Notes: a model not told the origin generated them from the sequence alone. A stretch of 64,000 nt of DNA from Acinetobacter sp. ANC 4173 (GCF_004331255.1 NZ_SJOF01000001.1:310001-374000); one strand, 5' to 3'. Positions 1 through 9,657 are shown, counted from the stretch's first letter. Program-made: numbers and translations.

Positions 1-363
1 TTCATCAGAAGTATAATTTGCGTTCGCAGGTAAACCACTTAAAGAAATATTATCAATATCAATATCACAACTACTGGCTCGCACGCTGTTGTTGACCCCA
101 CCACAGCCCAATGCCAATTTATTGATATTGGCATTCAACTCCATAACCGCTTCCAAACCTAACTTATAAAAGCCAATATTAGATTGATTATAAGTGTCCC
201 CTTTTTGATCGGTTTGTGTCGTGCCCTGTAAATACTGCAAGGTTAATAAAGCTTGACCCGATACATCCGATAGCTCCTGATCAGATAGGCTGTGCAAACT
301 CTTTGCCATGACAGGTGTAACAGCGATAGCCAGTAAAATGCTTAATAATAATTTCGTCTTCAT
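1..363 (-). CDS. Secreted GQDG-type surface protein (N-terminal part only)
   Basis: The first 121 codons are visible and the reading frame runs off the left edge. The start is the ATG at 361-363. The product begins with a signal peptide (KTKLLLSILLAIAVTPVMA) followed by SLHSLSDQELSDVSGQ, the same mature N-terminal motif (leucine-rich L-S-D-Q, then a G-Q turn) found in the next three genes. It therefore looks like the last visible member of a co-oriented family of exported proteins. Similar N-termini are known to me from Acinetobacter proteins annotated as Fil-type pilus assembly or DUF6160 proteins, but function is not established from sequence. The gap to the next gene upstream is only 26 bases, consistent with one operon. 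Confidence 0.75.
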   Translation of the reverse strand, partial: MKTKLLLSILLAIAVTPVMAKSLHSLSDQELSDVSGQALLTLQYLQGTTQTDQKGDTYNQSNIGFYKLGLEAVMELNANINKLALGCGGVNNSVRASSCDIDIDNISLSGLPANANYTSDE

Positions 364-389
364 GACCACTAAAATTCCTTTCATTCTTT

Positions 390-2627
390 TTATCTTGGTG
401 TAATGCCAAAACTGCTACGAATATTCCCACCAGTGAACACCATTGTGCCTAAATTCTGAGCACGATCTGCTGTCGGGTATAAATTAACATCGGCTTTTAA
501 GACACCTGCTGCCTGATTCGTCGGGTTCAAGCGAATGTTATTATTAAATTTGACTTGATCCTTCTCTACCAAAATTTTGGCATTCAAATCAAACTCACCT
601 TGAATTCGGTCAAAACCAATGGTGGCATTGTCTTGCACATTGCTAAAATGCAGGTAGTTTTTATTGGTGGTGGCATCAGAAGCATTCAGTTTAATATTGC
701 CCTGAATCGCCAAATGATTATCTACTGCTGTACCCGGTAAAATGTTCAATTGTGCTGAAGAATCCAAACGTAATGCCAAGCCAAATAACACATCATCCGT
801 ATTGGTAAAACTATTGGCAGGAACAAAACAATTTAAACTGGTTGTTGCGACATTCGCACAAGCAGCTGCCTCGTAGCGACTGCCGGGTAACTGCCCCAAT
901 GCAATTTCTGCCCCCATTGCAATCACTAAACGAGGCAAGTCTAGCTTAATACCGGATTGCTCCATAGCAAGCACACCTTGCGTATCCATGAAGAAATCAA
1001 TATTGCGTAGCCCCGTATAATAGTTCACCTCTTCCGCAGTATTAAAACTATTGGGTGCACCATCAATCAAAATAATTGAGGTAGTTTTCGAGCCTGCTGC
1101 ATCACGCCCCTGAGTCGACATGGTTAAGCCGAAACCAATCGCTTCAGCATTATTTGCCCCATAAGTCGTGCCATATAAACCTAAATTGGCATTCAAATTA
1201 TAAATGGGAATACCCAGCCCCCATGTTGCACTTTGGGAGGTAATTTGATGGCTCGCGTCATTACTGTTATTGGCAATAAATTTGGCATTTCGGGCAATCG
1301 CTTGAAAATCCATACCTCGTACTGCAATTGCGACAGCGTTTTGTGCATTATTACTTAAGTTATAACGACCAATGCCTGCTTGCTTGCCTAATAATTTGGC
1401 AATATTTTGCCCAATTTCAAACTCCAATGATTTGGTTTGCACGGCATTAATATAAATGTCACCAAAATTAATATAAGCCAGATTATTATTGGCAACTAAA
1501 TTAGAATCGCTTTGAATACGAATTTGTAATGGCGTTAAATTACCAAACTCTATGGCATAAGAATTCTTACCTGTATGCCCCAGCTCAAATTTTGTCCCTT
1601 CCGCAGTTACAACACCAGATGCATTCTTCTCATCACGAGTAAAACTGGTTTTCACATTCAAGTGCAATCCCGTTGAACCAGTCATTTGATTACTTGATGT
1701 TGAAGCCCCTTCTGCTCCACCCAAATTTGTACGGTCAGCATTGACAGAGATTTCTGCATCTCGGAGTCGTCCTGATGCACCTAAACGGATAATGGAATTG
1801 AGTTGATCAGTATTCTCATTGGCGGTATACGATTTTCCATCATTGCCGACATTGGTTTTATATCGCACATCAATATTAAAACCTGGCCGAGTCTTACCTG
1901 GATTATCCAAGTCTTGAACACGCTCAAGGACAACTTCATTCACCGTACTGTCCGCAGCATTTGGCGAGCTGGTTGATAACACCATGCCTTTATTGGCATC
2001 GAGATATAAATAACCTGTACCTTTAAAATTAAAGTTAAAATCTTTTAAGATGAATTGGTTATATTCATTGCCATTTTTTAGCGTGTGGAAAATATTGGCA
2101 TTTTGCAGACCAAATTCCAAATAGGCTTTATCTTTTGAGTTAAATAAACCACTTCGGGTTTCTAAGACAAAATTCATCGGTGCCCGATTTTGCAAAGTTA
2201 AAGCACCCAAGGTGTTTTGGTTCGCACAATCTGCACCACGTGTGCCATCGCCACAAACAGCCACTTTGGCAATATGTATATTGGCAGGATTAACCACCGC
2301 CTCTATGCGCATTCCGGTCTTATTGGCATTGGTTCCCACATCGAGCTTAACTTTTCCGCCAATTTTATTATTATCAATTTGACTCACTTCAATATTATTC
2401 AAGGAAAGATTCAGATTCCCAGCAGTACCATTTGAGAAATTGGCATTGTCTTTCCAATTTAATTGGTCAATGGTGACTCGGTCAGTTTCATAACTTAGAC
2501 TGATTCCATCCTGTCCTGAAACAGTACGCAAGCTTTGATCTGAAAGTGCTTCTAAAGCATAAATCTGCTGCGCCAATAACACACTTGAAGCCAACACACT
2601 GAGTTTTATAATTTTGTTTGTACTCAT
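390..2627 (-). CDS. Large secreted GQDG-type repeat-rich protein
   Basis: This 745-residue protein has a clear signal peptide (about residues 1-24, ending QQIYA) followed by LEALSDQSLRTVSGQDGISL. The remainder is rich in Asn, Thr, Gly and short beta-strand-like segments, with no enzyme motif that I recognise. That composition suits an exported, beta-rich surface or outer-membrane-associated protein. It lies in a tight same-strand run with the genes at 1-363, 2651-3268 and 3279-4676, which share the N-terminal motif. I assign it to the Acinetobacter Fil-like/DUF6160-type group by resemblance only. Whether it forms pili, binds lipid or is an adhesin cannot be told from the sequence. Confidence 0.75.
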   Translation of the reverse strand: MSTNKIIKLSVLASSVLLAQQIYALEALSDQSLRTVSGQDGISLSYETDRVTIDQLNWKDNANFSNGTAGNLNLSLNNIEVSQIDNNKIGGKVKLDVGTNANKTGMRIEAVVNPANIHIAKVAVCGDGTRGADCANQNTLGALTLQNRAPMNFVLETRSGLFNSKDKAYLEFGLQNANIFHTLKNGNEYNQFILKDFNFNFKGTGYLYLDANKGMVLSTSSPNAADSTVNEVVLERVQDLDNPGKTRPGFNIDVRYKTNVGNDGKSYTANENTDQLNSIIRLGASGRLRDAEISVNADRTNLGGAEGASTSSNQMTGSTGLHLNVKTSFTRDEKNASGVVTAEGTKFELGHTGKNSYAIEFGNLTPLQIRIQSDSNLVANNNLAYINFGDIYINAVQTKSLEFEIGQNIAKLLGKQAGIGRYNLSNNAQNAVAIAVRGMDFQAIARNAKFIANNSNDASHQITSQSATWGLGIPIYNLNANLGLYGTTYGANNAEAIGFGLTMSTQGRDAAGSKTTSIILIDGAPNSFNTAEEVNYYTGLRNIDFFMDTQGVLAMEQSGIKLDLPRLVIAMGAEIALGQLPGSRYEAAACANVATTSLNCFVPANSFTNTDDVLFGLALRLDSSAQLNILPGTAVDNHLAIQGNIKLNASDATTNKNYLHFSNVQDNATIGFDRIQGEFDLNAKILVEKDQVKFNNNIRLNPTNQAAGVLKADVNLYPTADRAQNLGTMVFTGGNIRSSFGITPR
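2536..2559. repeat. 24-base identical segment shared with 4576-4599
   Basis: The bases encoding the conserved ALEALSDQ stretch just after the signal peptide are identical between the genes at 390-2627 and 3279-4676, while the flanking sequences differ. This points to recent duplication, gene conversion or strong constraint on this N-terminal signature. Confidence 0.7.
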
Positions 2628-2650
2628 TCACAGTTCCTTATGTGATTGAA

Positions 2651-3268
2651 TTAACAACGTGAAGTCGCAGTAGAATTACAACTAAAAAACTTCATTGTTC
2701 CCGATAGGGCTAAATTTCCATGCATATTTAAGCCCGTAAAGCCTGTCTCTAAACCCCGATCAAACACAGACTCATGCGATGAACTATAAGTGGTTTGTTT
2801 TAAATAACCTTTTTGCGCATCACTCGTCCCAGAGTCTTTTTCAATGGCCAGTGCTTCAAAACCAAAATTACGAATCTGGATTGGATAACCGTCGAGAAAG
2901 GTCAATTTCATTGCTGTTTTATAGCCTGCACCGGTCGTTACAGTGCTGCCATCTAATTGAAATTTATCGATTGCAATTGTGCCTTGTATTTTTTTGAAAA
3001 CCAGCCAATACAAGTTTCCACTGGCATCTTTACGATTACTCACGTTAAAGGCCAAACGGCAAAACTCATTACCTGCGCCATTACAGGAATACTCATAAGG
3101 GACTTCTGTAGTATTGGTCGGCAGGTTATGATTTAAAGAAAATGACCAGCTTAAATCTGCCCCTCCTTGTCCACGTATATTCGATAATTGGTTCGTATCT
3201 AATGCGTCTAAGGCAGCCGAAGCACACTGAGAACTCAACATTAGGACCGCAAGAATATAATGTTTCAT
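2651..3268 (-). CDS. Secreted GQGG-type protein of the same family
   Basis: The product is 205 residues with a signal peptide of about 18 residues ending in ASA. It is followed by ALDALDTNQLSNIRGQGGAD, a divergent form of the N-terminal motif in its neighbours. Two cysteine pairs are visible: CNGAGNEFC in the N-terminal third and CNSTATSRC at the extreme C-terminus, which suggests disulphides in an exported protein. It sits 23 bases after its downstream neighbour's start and 10 bases after the upstream gene, so one transcript is likely. No catalytic motif is seen and its function is unknown. Confidence 0.7.
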   Translation of the reverse strand: MKHYILAVLMLSSQCASAALDALDTNQLSNIRGQGGADLSWSFSLNHNLPTNTTEVPYEYSCNGAGNEFCRLAFNVSNRKDASGNLYWLVFKKIQGTIAIDKFQLDGSTVTTGAGYKTAMKLTFLDGYPIQIRNFGFEALAIEKDSGTSDAQKGYLKQTTYSSSHESVFDRGLETGFTGLNMHGNLALSGTMKFFSCNSTATSRC

Positions 3269-3278
3269 TTATTCCCCC

Positions 3279-4676
3279 CTATAGCCCTGTCGTCGTAATT
3301 TTCAGATGTTGAATTAACATTCCATCGATGGCTGCAGATCCTAAATTGGTCTTGGTTCCTGTTGGGGTAACAAAACTCACCCCTACTGCATTGCTACTGG
3401 TATCTGCTTTTAAAAATTTATTGTTATTGGTAAAGCCTACCGTACCAATAGAGATACTGCTGTGTGTGGCTGTATTGCCTTGATAAGTTTGCCCCATGCT
3501 GATGGGATCACCACAGTATTGAACATTACAGGTTGACCCCTTATAAGCTGAAGCCGCACCACTCGCCAACGCCGTATAGTCGGTATAAATTTGTTGATAA
3601 ACATTGGCTTTATTCGGAATACGGGTCAATTCAATAACAAAGTTTTGACCATCTGCTGCTGTATCAACAATCAACGGCTGATAAACACTTCCTAGCACCA
3701 AGTTAATATTCGGACTATATAAAAACACGCCATCATTCGGATTAAAATTGGGTGCCGAAGTTTTAGAAATCGCAGGCGTGGTTAAATCATTGGTTATATC
3801 TGTGCCTAAGGTTTCTGCTGTACTAATACGCAATGCTTTGGATTTATCTTCAGTTGCAGTGCTTGGATTATCATTGGTATTTAATCGAATGAGTCCCGCC
3901 AAACCTAAAGTATTGTTATAAGATGTTGGTAGTGATGAGCTGGCTGCTCCCCCCAAGGTCTGGAATAACTTTAAATTAGATCCATTCAAAGACAAACCAT
4001 TGGCCACCATTTGTAGTCTTAAACGACTGTCTAAACCATTTAAATTCGCAGGTGCACCGTTTTTAGCATCGACAGGTGCAGCAATCAAAGGATTACGTGC
4101 GAAGAAATCTCCCCACAGCCCTAATTTAATATTATTATCGCTTGCAGTATTGGCAGCACCATCAAGAGCATAAGGGGCTTCTAAAGATAAATAACTAAAA
4201 TCTTGTGCAACCCCTGCAAAGTCATATACCACGCGGTTGGCAGTGGTACTAATAGACTTCACACTAAATACCCAGGGATTAGTTTCTTGCCCCCAATTGA
4301 AACCCAAATTACTGAAACGAGAGTTTAGATTACTGTCCGATGCCGACAGCGCTAAACCGTACAGGAATACATCTGCTTTTTTAGCCCCCGCAGTTTTGGC
4401 TGTGTCTGAAAGTGGTCCCACTGGAATAAAACGCACAAAACCTGTGTCATAGTTTCGGTTGGCTAAACGAGTTTGATTCTGAGCTGCAGTTAAACCATCT
4501 TCGGCAGTTTGAAATACCATTTTGAAATTTTCAGGCAAAATAGCAATGCCTTCGCCTGTAGAATTACTTAATACCTGATCTGAAAGTGCTTCTAAAGCAA
4601 AACTATAAGAACAACAAAGCCCAATCATGCTCGCCAGCAATGTTTTACGCAAAATTGTCGTATGCCGATCCGTCAT
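3279..4676 (-). CDS. Secreted GEG-type protein, first gene of the cluster
   Basis: This 465-residue exported protein has a signal peptide of about 27 residues (ending CCSYSFA) and then LEALSDQVLSNSTGEGIAIL. The DNA encoding the LEALSDQ segment is identical over 24 bases (4576-4599) to that of the 745-residue paralogue (2536-2559). The start is well supported by an AAGGAAGG ribosome binding site just upstream of the ATG. As the most upstream gene of the four it probably carries the operon promoter. The mature part is rich in Asn, Ala, Thr and Ser and beta-type, with one Cys pair (CNVQYC). Family resemblance is to Acinetobacter Fil-like proteins; role unknown. Confidence 0.72.
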   Translation of the reverse strand: MTDRHTTILRKTLLASMIGLCCSYSFALEALSDQVLSNSTGEGIAILPENFKMVFQTAEDGLTAAQNQTRLANRNYDTGFVRFIPVGPLSDTAKTAGAKKADVFLYGLALSASDSNLNSRFSNLGFNWGQETNPWVFSVKSISTTANRVVYDFAGVAQDFSYLSLEAPYALDGAANTASDNNIKLGLWGDFFARNPLIAAPVDAKNGAPANLNGLDSRLRLQMVANGLSLNGSNLKLFQTLGGAASSSLPTSYNNTLGLAGLIRLNTNDNPSTATEDKSKALRISTAETLGTDITNDLTTPAISKTSAPNFNPNDGVFLYSPNINLVLGSVYQPLIVDTAADGQNFVIELTRIPNKANVYQQIYTDYTALASGAASAYKGSTCNVQYCGDPISMGQTYQGNTATHSSISIGTVGFTNNNKFLKADTSSNAVGVSFVTPTGTKTNLGSAAIDGMLIQHLKITTTGL

Positions 4677-4900
4677 CGCGACCTTCCTTGTTATTTGATG
4701 CTCCGCATCATTATTTTGTTCATCCTAGACTTGGTTATGCGTTGTTTTACTGTCAAATGTTCCGTATTAGGTACATTTCACCAAGACATTTTTAAAGCTC
4801 ATTATGCTGAATAATTACACGATTGCAAAAAAAACTCGGAAAATGTCGGCATTTTCCGATGAATGAAGATTCCGAGCTTGATGCGTTTTTTAGCCATAAA

Positions 4901-4932
4901 AAAAACCTGTTTGATTGAACAAACAGGTTTTT
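4901..4932. terminator. Bidirectional intrinsic terminator after dcd
   Basis: A perfect 13-base inverted repeat (4901-4913 with 4920-4932, arm AAAAACCTGTTTG) encloses a 6-base loop. It is flanked by A and T runs, so it can stop dcd transcription on the minus strand and transcripts coming from the left. Confidence 0.85.
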
Positions 4933-4954
4933 TGGACGTCATACCAAATGTAAA

Positions 4955-5524
4955 TTAAGCTTTTGGTAAAGTTACACCCGTTTGACCTTGGTACTTACCA
5001 CCACGATCTTTGTAAGAAGTCTCACACACTTCATCACTTTCGAAAAAGAGCATTTGCGCAACACCTTCACCCGCATAAATACGCGCAGGTAAATTGGTGG
5101 TGTTGGAAAACTCAAGCGTGACATGTCCTTCCCACTCAGGTTCCAATGGCGTCACGTTTACAATAATACCGCAGCGTGCATAGGTCGACTTGCCCAGACA
5201 TACGGTTAACACATTGCGGGGAATACGGAAATACTCCACAGTACGCGCTAAAGCAAATGAATTGGGTGGAATGATGCAAACATCAGACTCGATATCGATA
5301 AAACTTTTTTCATCGAAATGTTTTGGATCGACAATTGCAGAGTGAACATTGGTGAACACTTTAAATTCACGCGCACAACGAACATCATAGCCATAACTCG
5401 ACACGCCATAAGAAATGAGCTTTTCACCATTCTCATCCAAACGTACCTGATTTTCCGCATACGGTTCAATCATGCCGTGTTTTTCGCTCATTTCGCGAAT
5501 CCAACGATCAGACTTAATAGCCAT
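4955..5524 (-). CDS. dcd: dCTP deaminase
   Basis: The 189-residue product deaminates dCTP to dUTP in the cytoplasm, feeding dTMP synthesis through dUTPase. It has the full length expected for bacterial Dcd. Recognisable motifs are [13 protein letters not shown] near residue 40, [12 protein letters not shown] around 110-120 with the nucleotide-binding SxxAR-type loop, the catalytic Glu region [17 protein letters not shown], and the C-terminal [14 protein letters not shown] that closes over the nucleotide. It stands alone, with a strong terminator 20 bases downstream. Identification is secure. Confidence 0.97.
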   Translation of the reverse strand: MAIKSDRWIREMSEKHGMIEPYAENQVRLDENGEKLISYGVSSYGYDVRCAREFKVFTNVHSAIVDPKHFDEKSFIDIESDVCIIPPNSFALARTVEYFRIPRNVLTVCLGKSTYARCGIIVNVTPLEPEWEGHVTLEFSNTTNLPARIYAGEGVAQMLFFESDEVCETSYKDRGGKYQGQTGVTLPKA

Positions 5525-5651
5525 TATTCTATTTCCAAAACTTCAAGCAATTCTTGCGCTGTACTTTAACTTAATTCAGCCGCAATGAAAATACGGGCAC
5601 ATGCGATGCTGCACGCTTTGAAAATTCGAATTCAATAGTGTACTTAGAAAA

Positions 5652-6245
5652 TTAGAGGCTTAATAATGCCGAATAACTCAGTGGAATAGAAAAACTGACC
5701 AACACAATTGATGCTGTTTTTTGCAAATTAGATTTGGTTAACCAACTCACTCGATTGGTAGCTAGAATTGAGCCAATGAAGGTCCAGAAAAAAGCTATTG
5801 GGATGATTAACACTAAAAATACCAGCATATGTGCAACATAAGCATCTACATTACTCCAAACCACTGCTGGAAAAATAGCCGATGCAAAAAGTAATGCTTT
5901 CGGATTCAATAAAGTAGCTAGAAATAGCTCACGAGCACGAATCGTTGGTTGATTATAACTTTCTTCTACATCTGCCGTTTTCCATAATTTAATCGCTAAA
6001 AATAGAATATAAGCGGCACTGAAAAGTTTAAGTACAGTCGGGATAACAGGATAATGACGCGATACGGTACCAATAATGATACCCCACACGCTAATAGAAA
6101 TCAGATAACCAAATGCTTCTGCAGGAATAAGACGAAATGATTTTCGAATGCCAACCTGAATACCAGATGAAGCAAGTAGAGTATTGGTAGGACCTGGGGT
6201 TAATAATAAAGAAACCACCAACCCTATAAAAAACAAAGAAACCAT
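5652..6245 (-). CDS. LysE/RhtB-family amino-acid exporter
   Basis: This 197-residue inner-membrane protein has about six hydrophobic segments. It shows the family signature near the N-terminus (LLTPGPTNTLLASSG, residues 15-29) and the mid-protein NPKALLFASAIFP motif. LysE/RhtB proteins export amino acids or related small molecules using the proton gradient; the substrate here cannot be predicted. The gene is monocistronic, followed after about 130 bases by dcd on the same strand. The upstream 370 bases are very A+T rich and contain no convincing gene. Confidence 0.85.
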   Translation of the reverse strand: MVSLFFIGLVVSLLLTPGPTNTLLASSGIQVGIRKSFRLIPAEAFGYLISISVWGIIIGTVSRHYPVIPTVLKLFSAAYILFLAIKLWKTADVEESYNQPTIRARELFLATLLNPKALLFASAIFPAVVWSNVDAYVAHMLVFLVLIIPIAFFWTFIGSILATNRVSWLTKSNLQKTASIVLVSFSIPLSYSALLSL

Positions 6246-6615
6246 ACCCTTACCTCACATTTGAGCGAATGAAGCGTAGTTGAATTGTTTCAATATAGCA
6301 AAAAAAATATTGTAAAGGAAAATGGTAAAAGTTTTTATAATTTTAACATACCCAATAAAAATCATCATCTTAACAAGAATAAGCCCCATAAAACCTATGA
6401 GTCATTCGGTAAAAATATATTATTTTTTTGTCACAATTCATTTAATTTTCATTCAGTGCTATACGATTTAAAACCATGATTCAGCAGTTTTTTTAAGTTT
6501 ATTTTCAGTTTGGTATGTAACGCTACAACCTAAATCCTTACAGCAAAAAGGTGAATCAACTATCGTTTTTCACTTAAATCATGCACAATACCCTGTCCTG
6601 AAAAGCTGATTTCGT
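6246..6615. other. A+T-rich divergent intergenic region
   Basis: The two flanking genes diverge, so promoters for both should lie here. A plus-strand frame of about 64 codons (6285-6479) exists, but its Asn/Lys/Phe-rich translation looks like chance reading of A+T-rich DNA. I see no RNA gene or hairpin worth naming. Confidence 0.5.
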
Positions 6616-7155
6616 ATGGCAAAGAAATTTTTCCAATCGTGGCTTCCCTCTCCTGAAAAAGTCAATCAACTGAAGTTTATGCGGATTTTTGGTCAGCGCA
6701 CTTTAAATCCCGTACTTTGGTACGTTAATCGAAAATCTATTTCCCATGCCGTTTTTATTGGCACTTTTTGGGGCATTCTACCTGTGCCATTTCACAGTGT
6801 GTTTATTGTGTTCACAGTATTACTGATTGAAGTGAACCTCCCTCTGAGCCTAACCCTTGCATGGTTATCTAACCCGCTCACTGTCGTACCCATTTTGTAT
6901 TTAGGCTTCTGGTTAGGCAGTAAAATTTTCCAAGTCAATATGATTGATAAAGATATGATTTTAGGGGTATTACATCAAATTTTAAACTGGGTTAAAAACT
7001 TTGGGCATGGTCATATTGATCTGCATCTGGCCAAAATTTTGGTGACGGGATTAGTGTTAGAAGCATTGTTAACTGCATTTATTCTTTATATTTGCACACG
7101 TATTATTTGGCGCTGGTCGGTTTTGCGTAAATGGAATAAAAGATTTCATTCCTAA
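6616..7155 (+). CDS. DUF2062 family membrane protein
   Basis: The 179-residue protein matches the DUF2062 pattern. A basic N-terminal segment ends in NRKSISHAVFIGTFWGILPVPFHS, where the conserved P-x-P-F-H/Q core is seen. It is followed by hydrophobic helices around LSNPLTVVPILYLGFWLG and a C-terminal membrane segment. DUF2062 proteins are small inner-membrane proteins of unknown function, sometimes linked to envelope or lipid metabolism. The gene stands alone and converges on apbC across a shared terminator. Confidence 0.82.
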   Translation: MAKKFFQSWLPSPEKVNQLKFMRIFGQRTLNPVLWYVNRKSISHAVFIGTFWGILPVPFHSVFIVFTVLLIEVNLPLSLTLAWLSNPLTVVPILYLGFWLGSKIFQVNMIDKDMILGVLHQILNWVKNFGHGHIDLHLAKILVTGLVLEALLTAFILYICTRIIWRWSVLRKWNKRFHS

Positions 7156-7184
7156 AAAGAAGCCCACAGCCAAAACCATCATGT

Positions 7185-7216
7185 AAAAAGGGATATTGCG
7201 ATCAACATCCCTTTTT
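7185..7216. terminator. Bidirectional terminator between DUF2062 gene and apbC
   Basis: A perfect 10-base stem (7185-7194 AAAAAGGGAT with 7207-7216 ATCCCTTTTT) has a 12-base loop, lies between two converging genes, and carries A and T runs on opposite sides. Confidence 0.85.
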
Positions 7217-7224
7217 TATCGACT

Positions 7225-8478
7225 TTAGAAAATTCGATTTTTATCTTTATCCGACTTGGTTAATTGAGCCATGATTTTTTCTGCAATCGCCAAGTAGCTT
7301 TCTGCCGCAGCATCACCAACAATGACAGAAGGCTGACCCGCATCTGCATTTTCACGGATGGATGCATCGAGCGGTAAACGTCCCAATAATGGAATGTGAT
7401 ATTGCTCTGACAATTTATCACCTCCACCTGTACCAAAAATTTGCTCTTCGAAACCACAATTTGAGCAAATATGGGTCGACATATTTTCAATCACGCCCAT
7501 GACTGGAATGTGCACGCGGTTAAACAGTTCAATGCCTTTGGTTGCATCCAAGAGTGCGACATTTTGTGGCGTAGTGACAATCACTGCGCCCGTTACAGGA
7601 ATACGCTGTGCTAAGGTCAATTGAATATCGCCCGTTCCTGGTGGCATATCAATCACCAGCACATCCAAATCTGGCCATAAAGTCTGATTAAACAATTGCA
7701 TTAATGCCCCTGTCGCTTTAGGACCACGCCATGCCACTGGGGTATTATTGTCACCTGTTAAATGCCCAATAGACAACACCGCAAGCCCATACGCATCAAG
7801 AGGAACAAAGTTTTCCGCTTCAATCATTGGAGTTTTACCTGCATTACCCAACATGGTCGGAATGCTTGGGCCATAAATGTCGGCATCTAATACACCCACT
7901 TTTAGTCCCAATTGCTGCAATGCCAAAGCCAGATTGACCGTTGTCGTTGATTTTCCAACGCCACCTTTGCCAGAAGACACTAAAATCACATTTTGAATGC
8001 GTGGGTGCTTCGGCACATCACGTTGTTGCGGGGCTGCTTTGGCAATAGGTGGATTATTCGGATCGGCTTCTGTTTCAGCTGGAGTCGATGCAGCAGCATC
8101 CATCACTGGAGGTAAATTACTTTTTTCATTTTTGGCAGGCGTAGAACAACTCTCACCTTGTGCATGGTCATGTCCACAACCACCCGCCTTATGTGCTGTT
8201 TTTTGTTGAATCACATGCATATTGAGTTCCTGAATCCCACATTTTTCTAGGGACTCAGCCAAATCATCATGAATTTTTTGTAGCTGTTCTGCTTCTTCAG
8301 GATAGGTATTAATGGTGATTTGTAATACTCGACCTTGCACATTAATTTGAGAAATACGGTCTTTTAAGGCGTGATTTGAATTCGGCAAAATATATTGCTG
8401 TAAAACCTGCTGGATTTCTTCTTCTTTCACCTCCTGAGCGGGTGAAAAAACGGATTTAAGTGAAGAAAGCCAAGACAT
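7225..8478 (-). CDS. apbC: Mrp/ApbC-type iron-sulphur cluster carrier ATPase
   Basis: This 417-residue cytoplasmic P-loop protein carries and delivers Fe-S clusters. It begins with a MIP18/DUF59-like domain (about residues 20-95). A Cys/His-rich linker follows (GGCGHDHAQGESC), then the MinD-like domain starting at the deviant Walker A SSGKGGVGKST (about 168-178). The cluster-binding CSNCG (C-x-x-C) is near residue 340. The Cys/His linker is longer and more metal-ligand-like than in the E. coli protein. The start ATG is convincing and the gene is followed by a bidirectional terminator. It could equally be named mrp. Confidence 0.93.
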   Translation of the reverse strand: MSWLSSLKSVFSPAQEVKEEEIQQVLQQYILPNSNHALKDRISQINVQGRVLQITINTYPEEAEQLQKIHDDLAESLEKCGIQELNMHVIQQKTAHKAGGCGHDHAQGESCSTPAKNEKSNLPPVMDAAASTPAETEADPNNPPIAKAAPQQRDVPKHPRIQNVILVSSGKGGVGKSTTTVNLALALQQLGLKVGVLDADIYGPSIPTMLGNAGKTPMIEAENFVPLDAYGLAVLSIGHLTGDNNTPVAWRGPKATGALMQLFNQTLWPDLDVLVIDMPPGTGDIQLTLAQRIPVTGAVIVTTPQNVALLDATKGIELFNRVHIPVMGVIENMSTHICSNCGFEEQIFGTGGGDKLSEQYHIPLLGRLPLDASIRENADAGQPSVIVGDAAAESYLAIAEKIMAQLTKSDKDKNRIF

Positions 8479-8804
8479 ACATTTACTCCAAATCTGGATT
8501 ACAGCTGAATAACATAGTTTAACGCTTATTTTCCGTTAGGTTAAGCATTTCACCTAGCCACTTTGGCAATAAACCAGAAAAAACCGAGTATTTCAGTCAG
8601 ATATCATCCGACTTTATTTTCATAACTAGAAAATGAGGATTTTCACACTTTAAAAATGATAAATAATTAACAATTTTCATGCTGTTTTGTAATTTAATAC
8701 GCATTAACTTTAAAAATACAAGCTTTAACTAATTTTAGGTTCACAGCGCATTACTCAAAATACCAAGGCAACTAATATATCTGAGATAAAAACAGGAGAT
8801 TGCC
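8479..8804. other. Divergent promoter region, no gene seen
   Basis: This A+T-rich spacer separates the divergent apbC and small exported-protein genes. Only promoter-like A+T tracts are visible; no open frame, tRNA or clear hairpin was found. Confidence 0.4.
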
Positions 8805-9116
8805 ATGAAAATACGGCATGTTTTAGTGTTAAGTTTCGTATGTTTCAGCATATCCCCGAGCATTTGGGCGGCCATACAACAACTCAACAGTCTACCGACA
8901 TCATCAGGCGTGGTGCTACACGTTGGCGACAGTTATCAAAAATTAGCAACGCATATGGGACAGTCCCCCGAGGGCATGCGTAGTTCAACAGTCACCGAAA
9001 ATCAAAGAAACTATACTGCAATGCACTATGTTTACGAAATAGAAGATAAACGCTATACCATTACGGTGATGAATGACCGAATTCGTCAAATCGAATGGGT
9101 CAGCGTGAATCCTTAA
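8805..9116 (+). CDS. Small exported protein of unknown function
   Basis: A 103-residue protein with a clear signal peptide (about residues 1-23, ending SIWA), so it is probably periplasmic. The mature part (LHVGDSYQKLATHMGQSPE, then a YVYEIEDKRYTITVMNDRI strand pair) resembles the small alpha/beta fold of SmpA/BamE- or DUF2845-like proteins. I cannot claim membership, and there is no lipobox. An AGGAG ribosome binding site lies 7 bases before the ATG. It is monocistronic, converging on the next gene. Confidence 0.75.
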   Translation: MKIRHVLVLSFVCFSISPSIWAAIQQLNSLPTSSGVVLHVGDSYQKLATHMGQSPEGMRSSTVTENQRNYTAMHYVYEIEDKRYTITVMNDRIRQIEWVSVNP

Positions 9117-9183
9117 TGACTTCAAGCCACTCAACATCCATGTCAAATGCGGACTCATTTAACTTGATCTAGATAATTTAAAA

Positions 9184-9657
9184 TTAAGTTTGATCGTGAT
9201 CATCTTTTTTAAATTTGTTGAGCGTGTCGGTCGCGGCTTTTTTCAGTTCATCAAATTTTTCAGTTGCCTGAATTTTGAGTTCATCAAATTTGACCGATGC
9301 TTCCTGTTTCAGCTCTGCTGACTTCACCTTGGCTTCGTCAAATAAATGATTGGCTTCTGCTTTTAAATGTTCGTACTTTTCTTGAGCCTGATGCTGCACC
9401 TCAGCCCATTTGGCTTTGGCATCTTCAATGGTGCTATCAAGACCTGCATCTTCATCCGCAGCTTGTTGTTCATCTAGCTTGTCCTTCACTTCGTCAAGCT
9501 TTTGTTCGGCAGCTTGTTTGACTTCAACCGCAGAACTTTTTAATTCACCAATCGCCTTTTCACCTTCAGTTTGAGCATCTTTTGCAACTTGTTTTAAATC
9601 ATCACCAAGTTCCGCAGCTTTGTCTTTTAATTCATCAATTTTATTTTCAACAGTCAT
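9184..9657 (-). CDS. Charged coiled-coil, LEA/apolipoprotein-like protein
   Basis: The 157-residue product is almost entirely Lys, Glu, Asp, Ala and Gln, arranged as repeating 11-residue-like amphipathic helices (for example KFDELKIQATEKFDELKKA near the C-terminus). It has no signal peptide and no globular motif. Such composition is typical of late-embryogenesis-abundant-like stress proteins and bacterial apolipoprotein-type coiled coils, which protect proteins or membranes during drying. This is inference from composition, though desiccation tolerance is a known Acinetobacter trait. It stands alone. Confidence 0.75.
   Translation of the reverse strand: MTVENKIDELKDKAAELGDDLKQVAKDAQTEGEKAIGELKSSAVEVKQAAEQKLDEVKDKLDEQQAADEDAGLDSTIEDAKAKWAEVQHQAQEKYEHLKAEANHLFDEAKVKSAELKQEASVKFDELKIQATEKFDELKKAATDTLNKFKKDDHDQT

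Noticed and set aside
6285..6479. Plus-strand frame of 64 codons
   Set aside because: Asn/Lys/Phe-rich translation of A+T-rich DNA, with no ribosome binding site.
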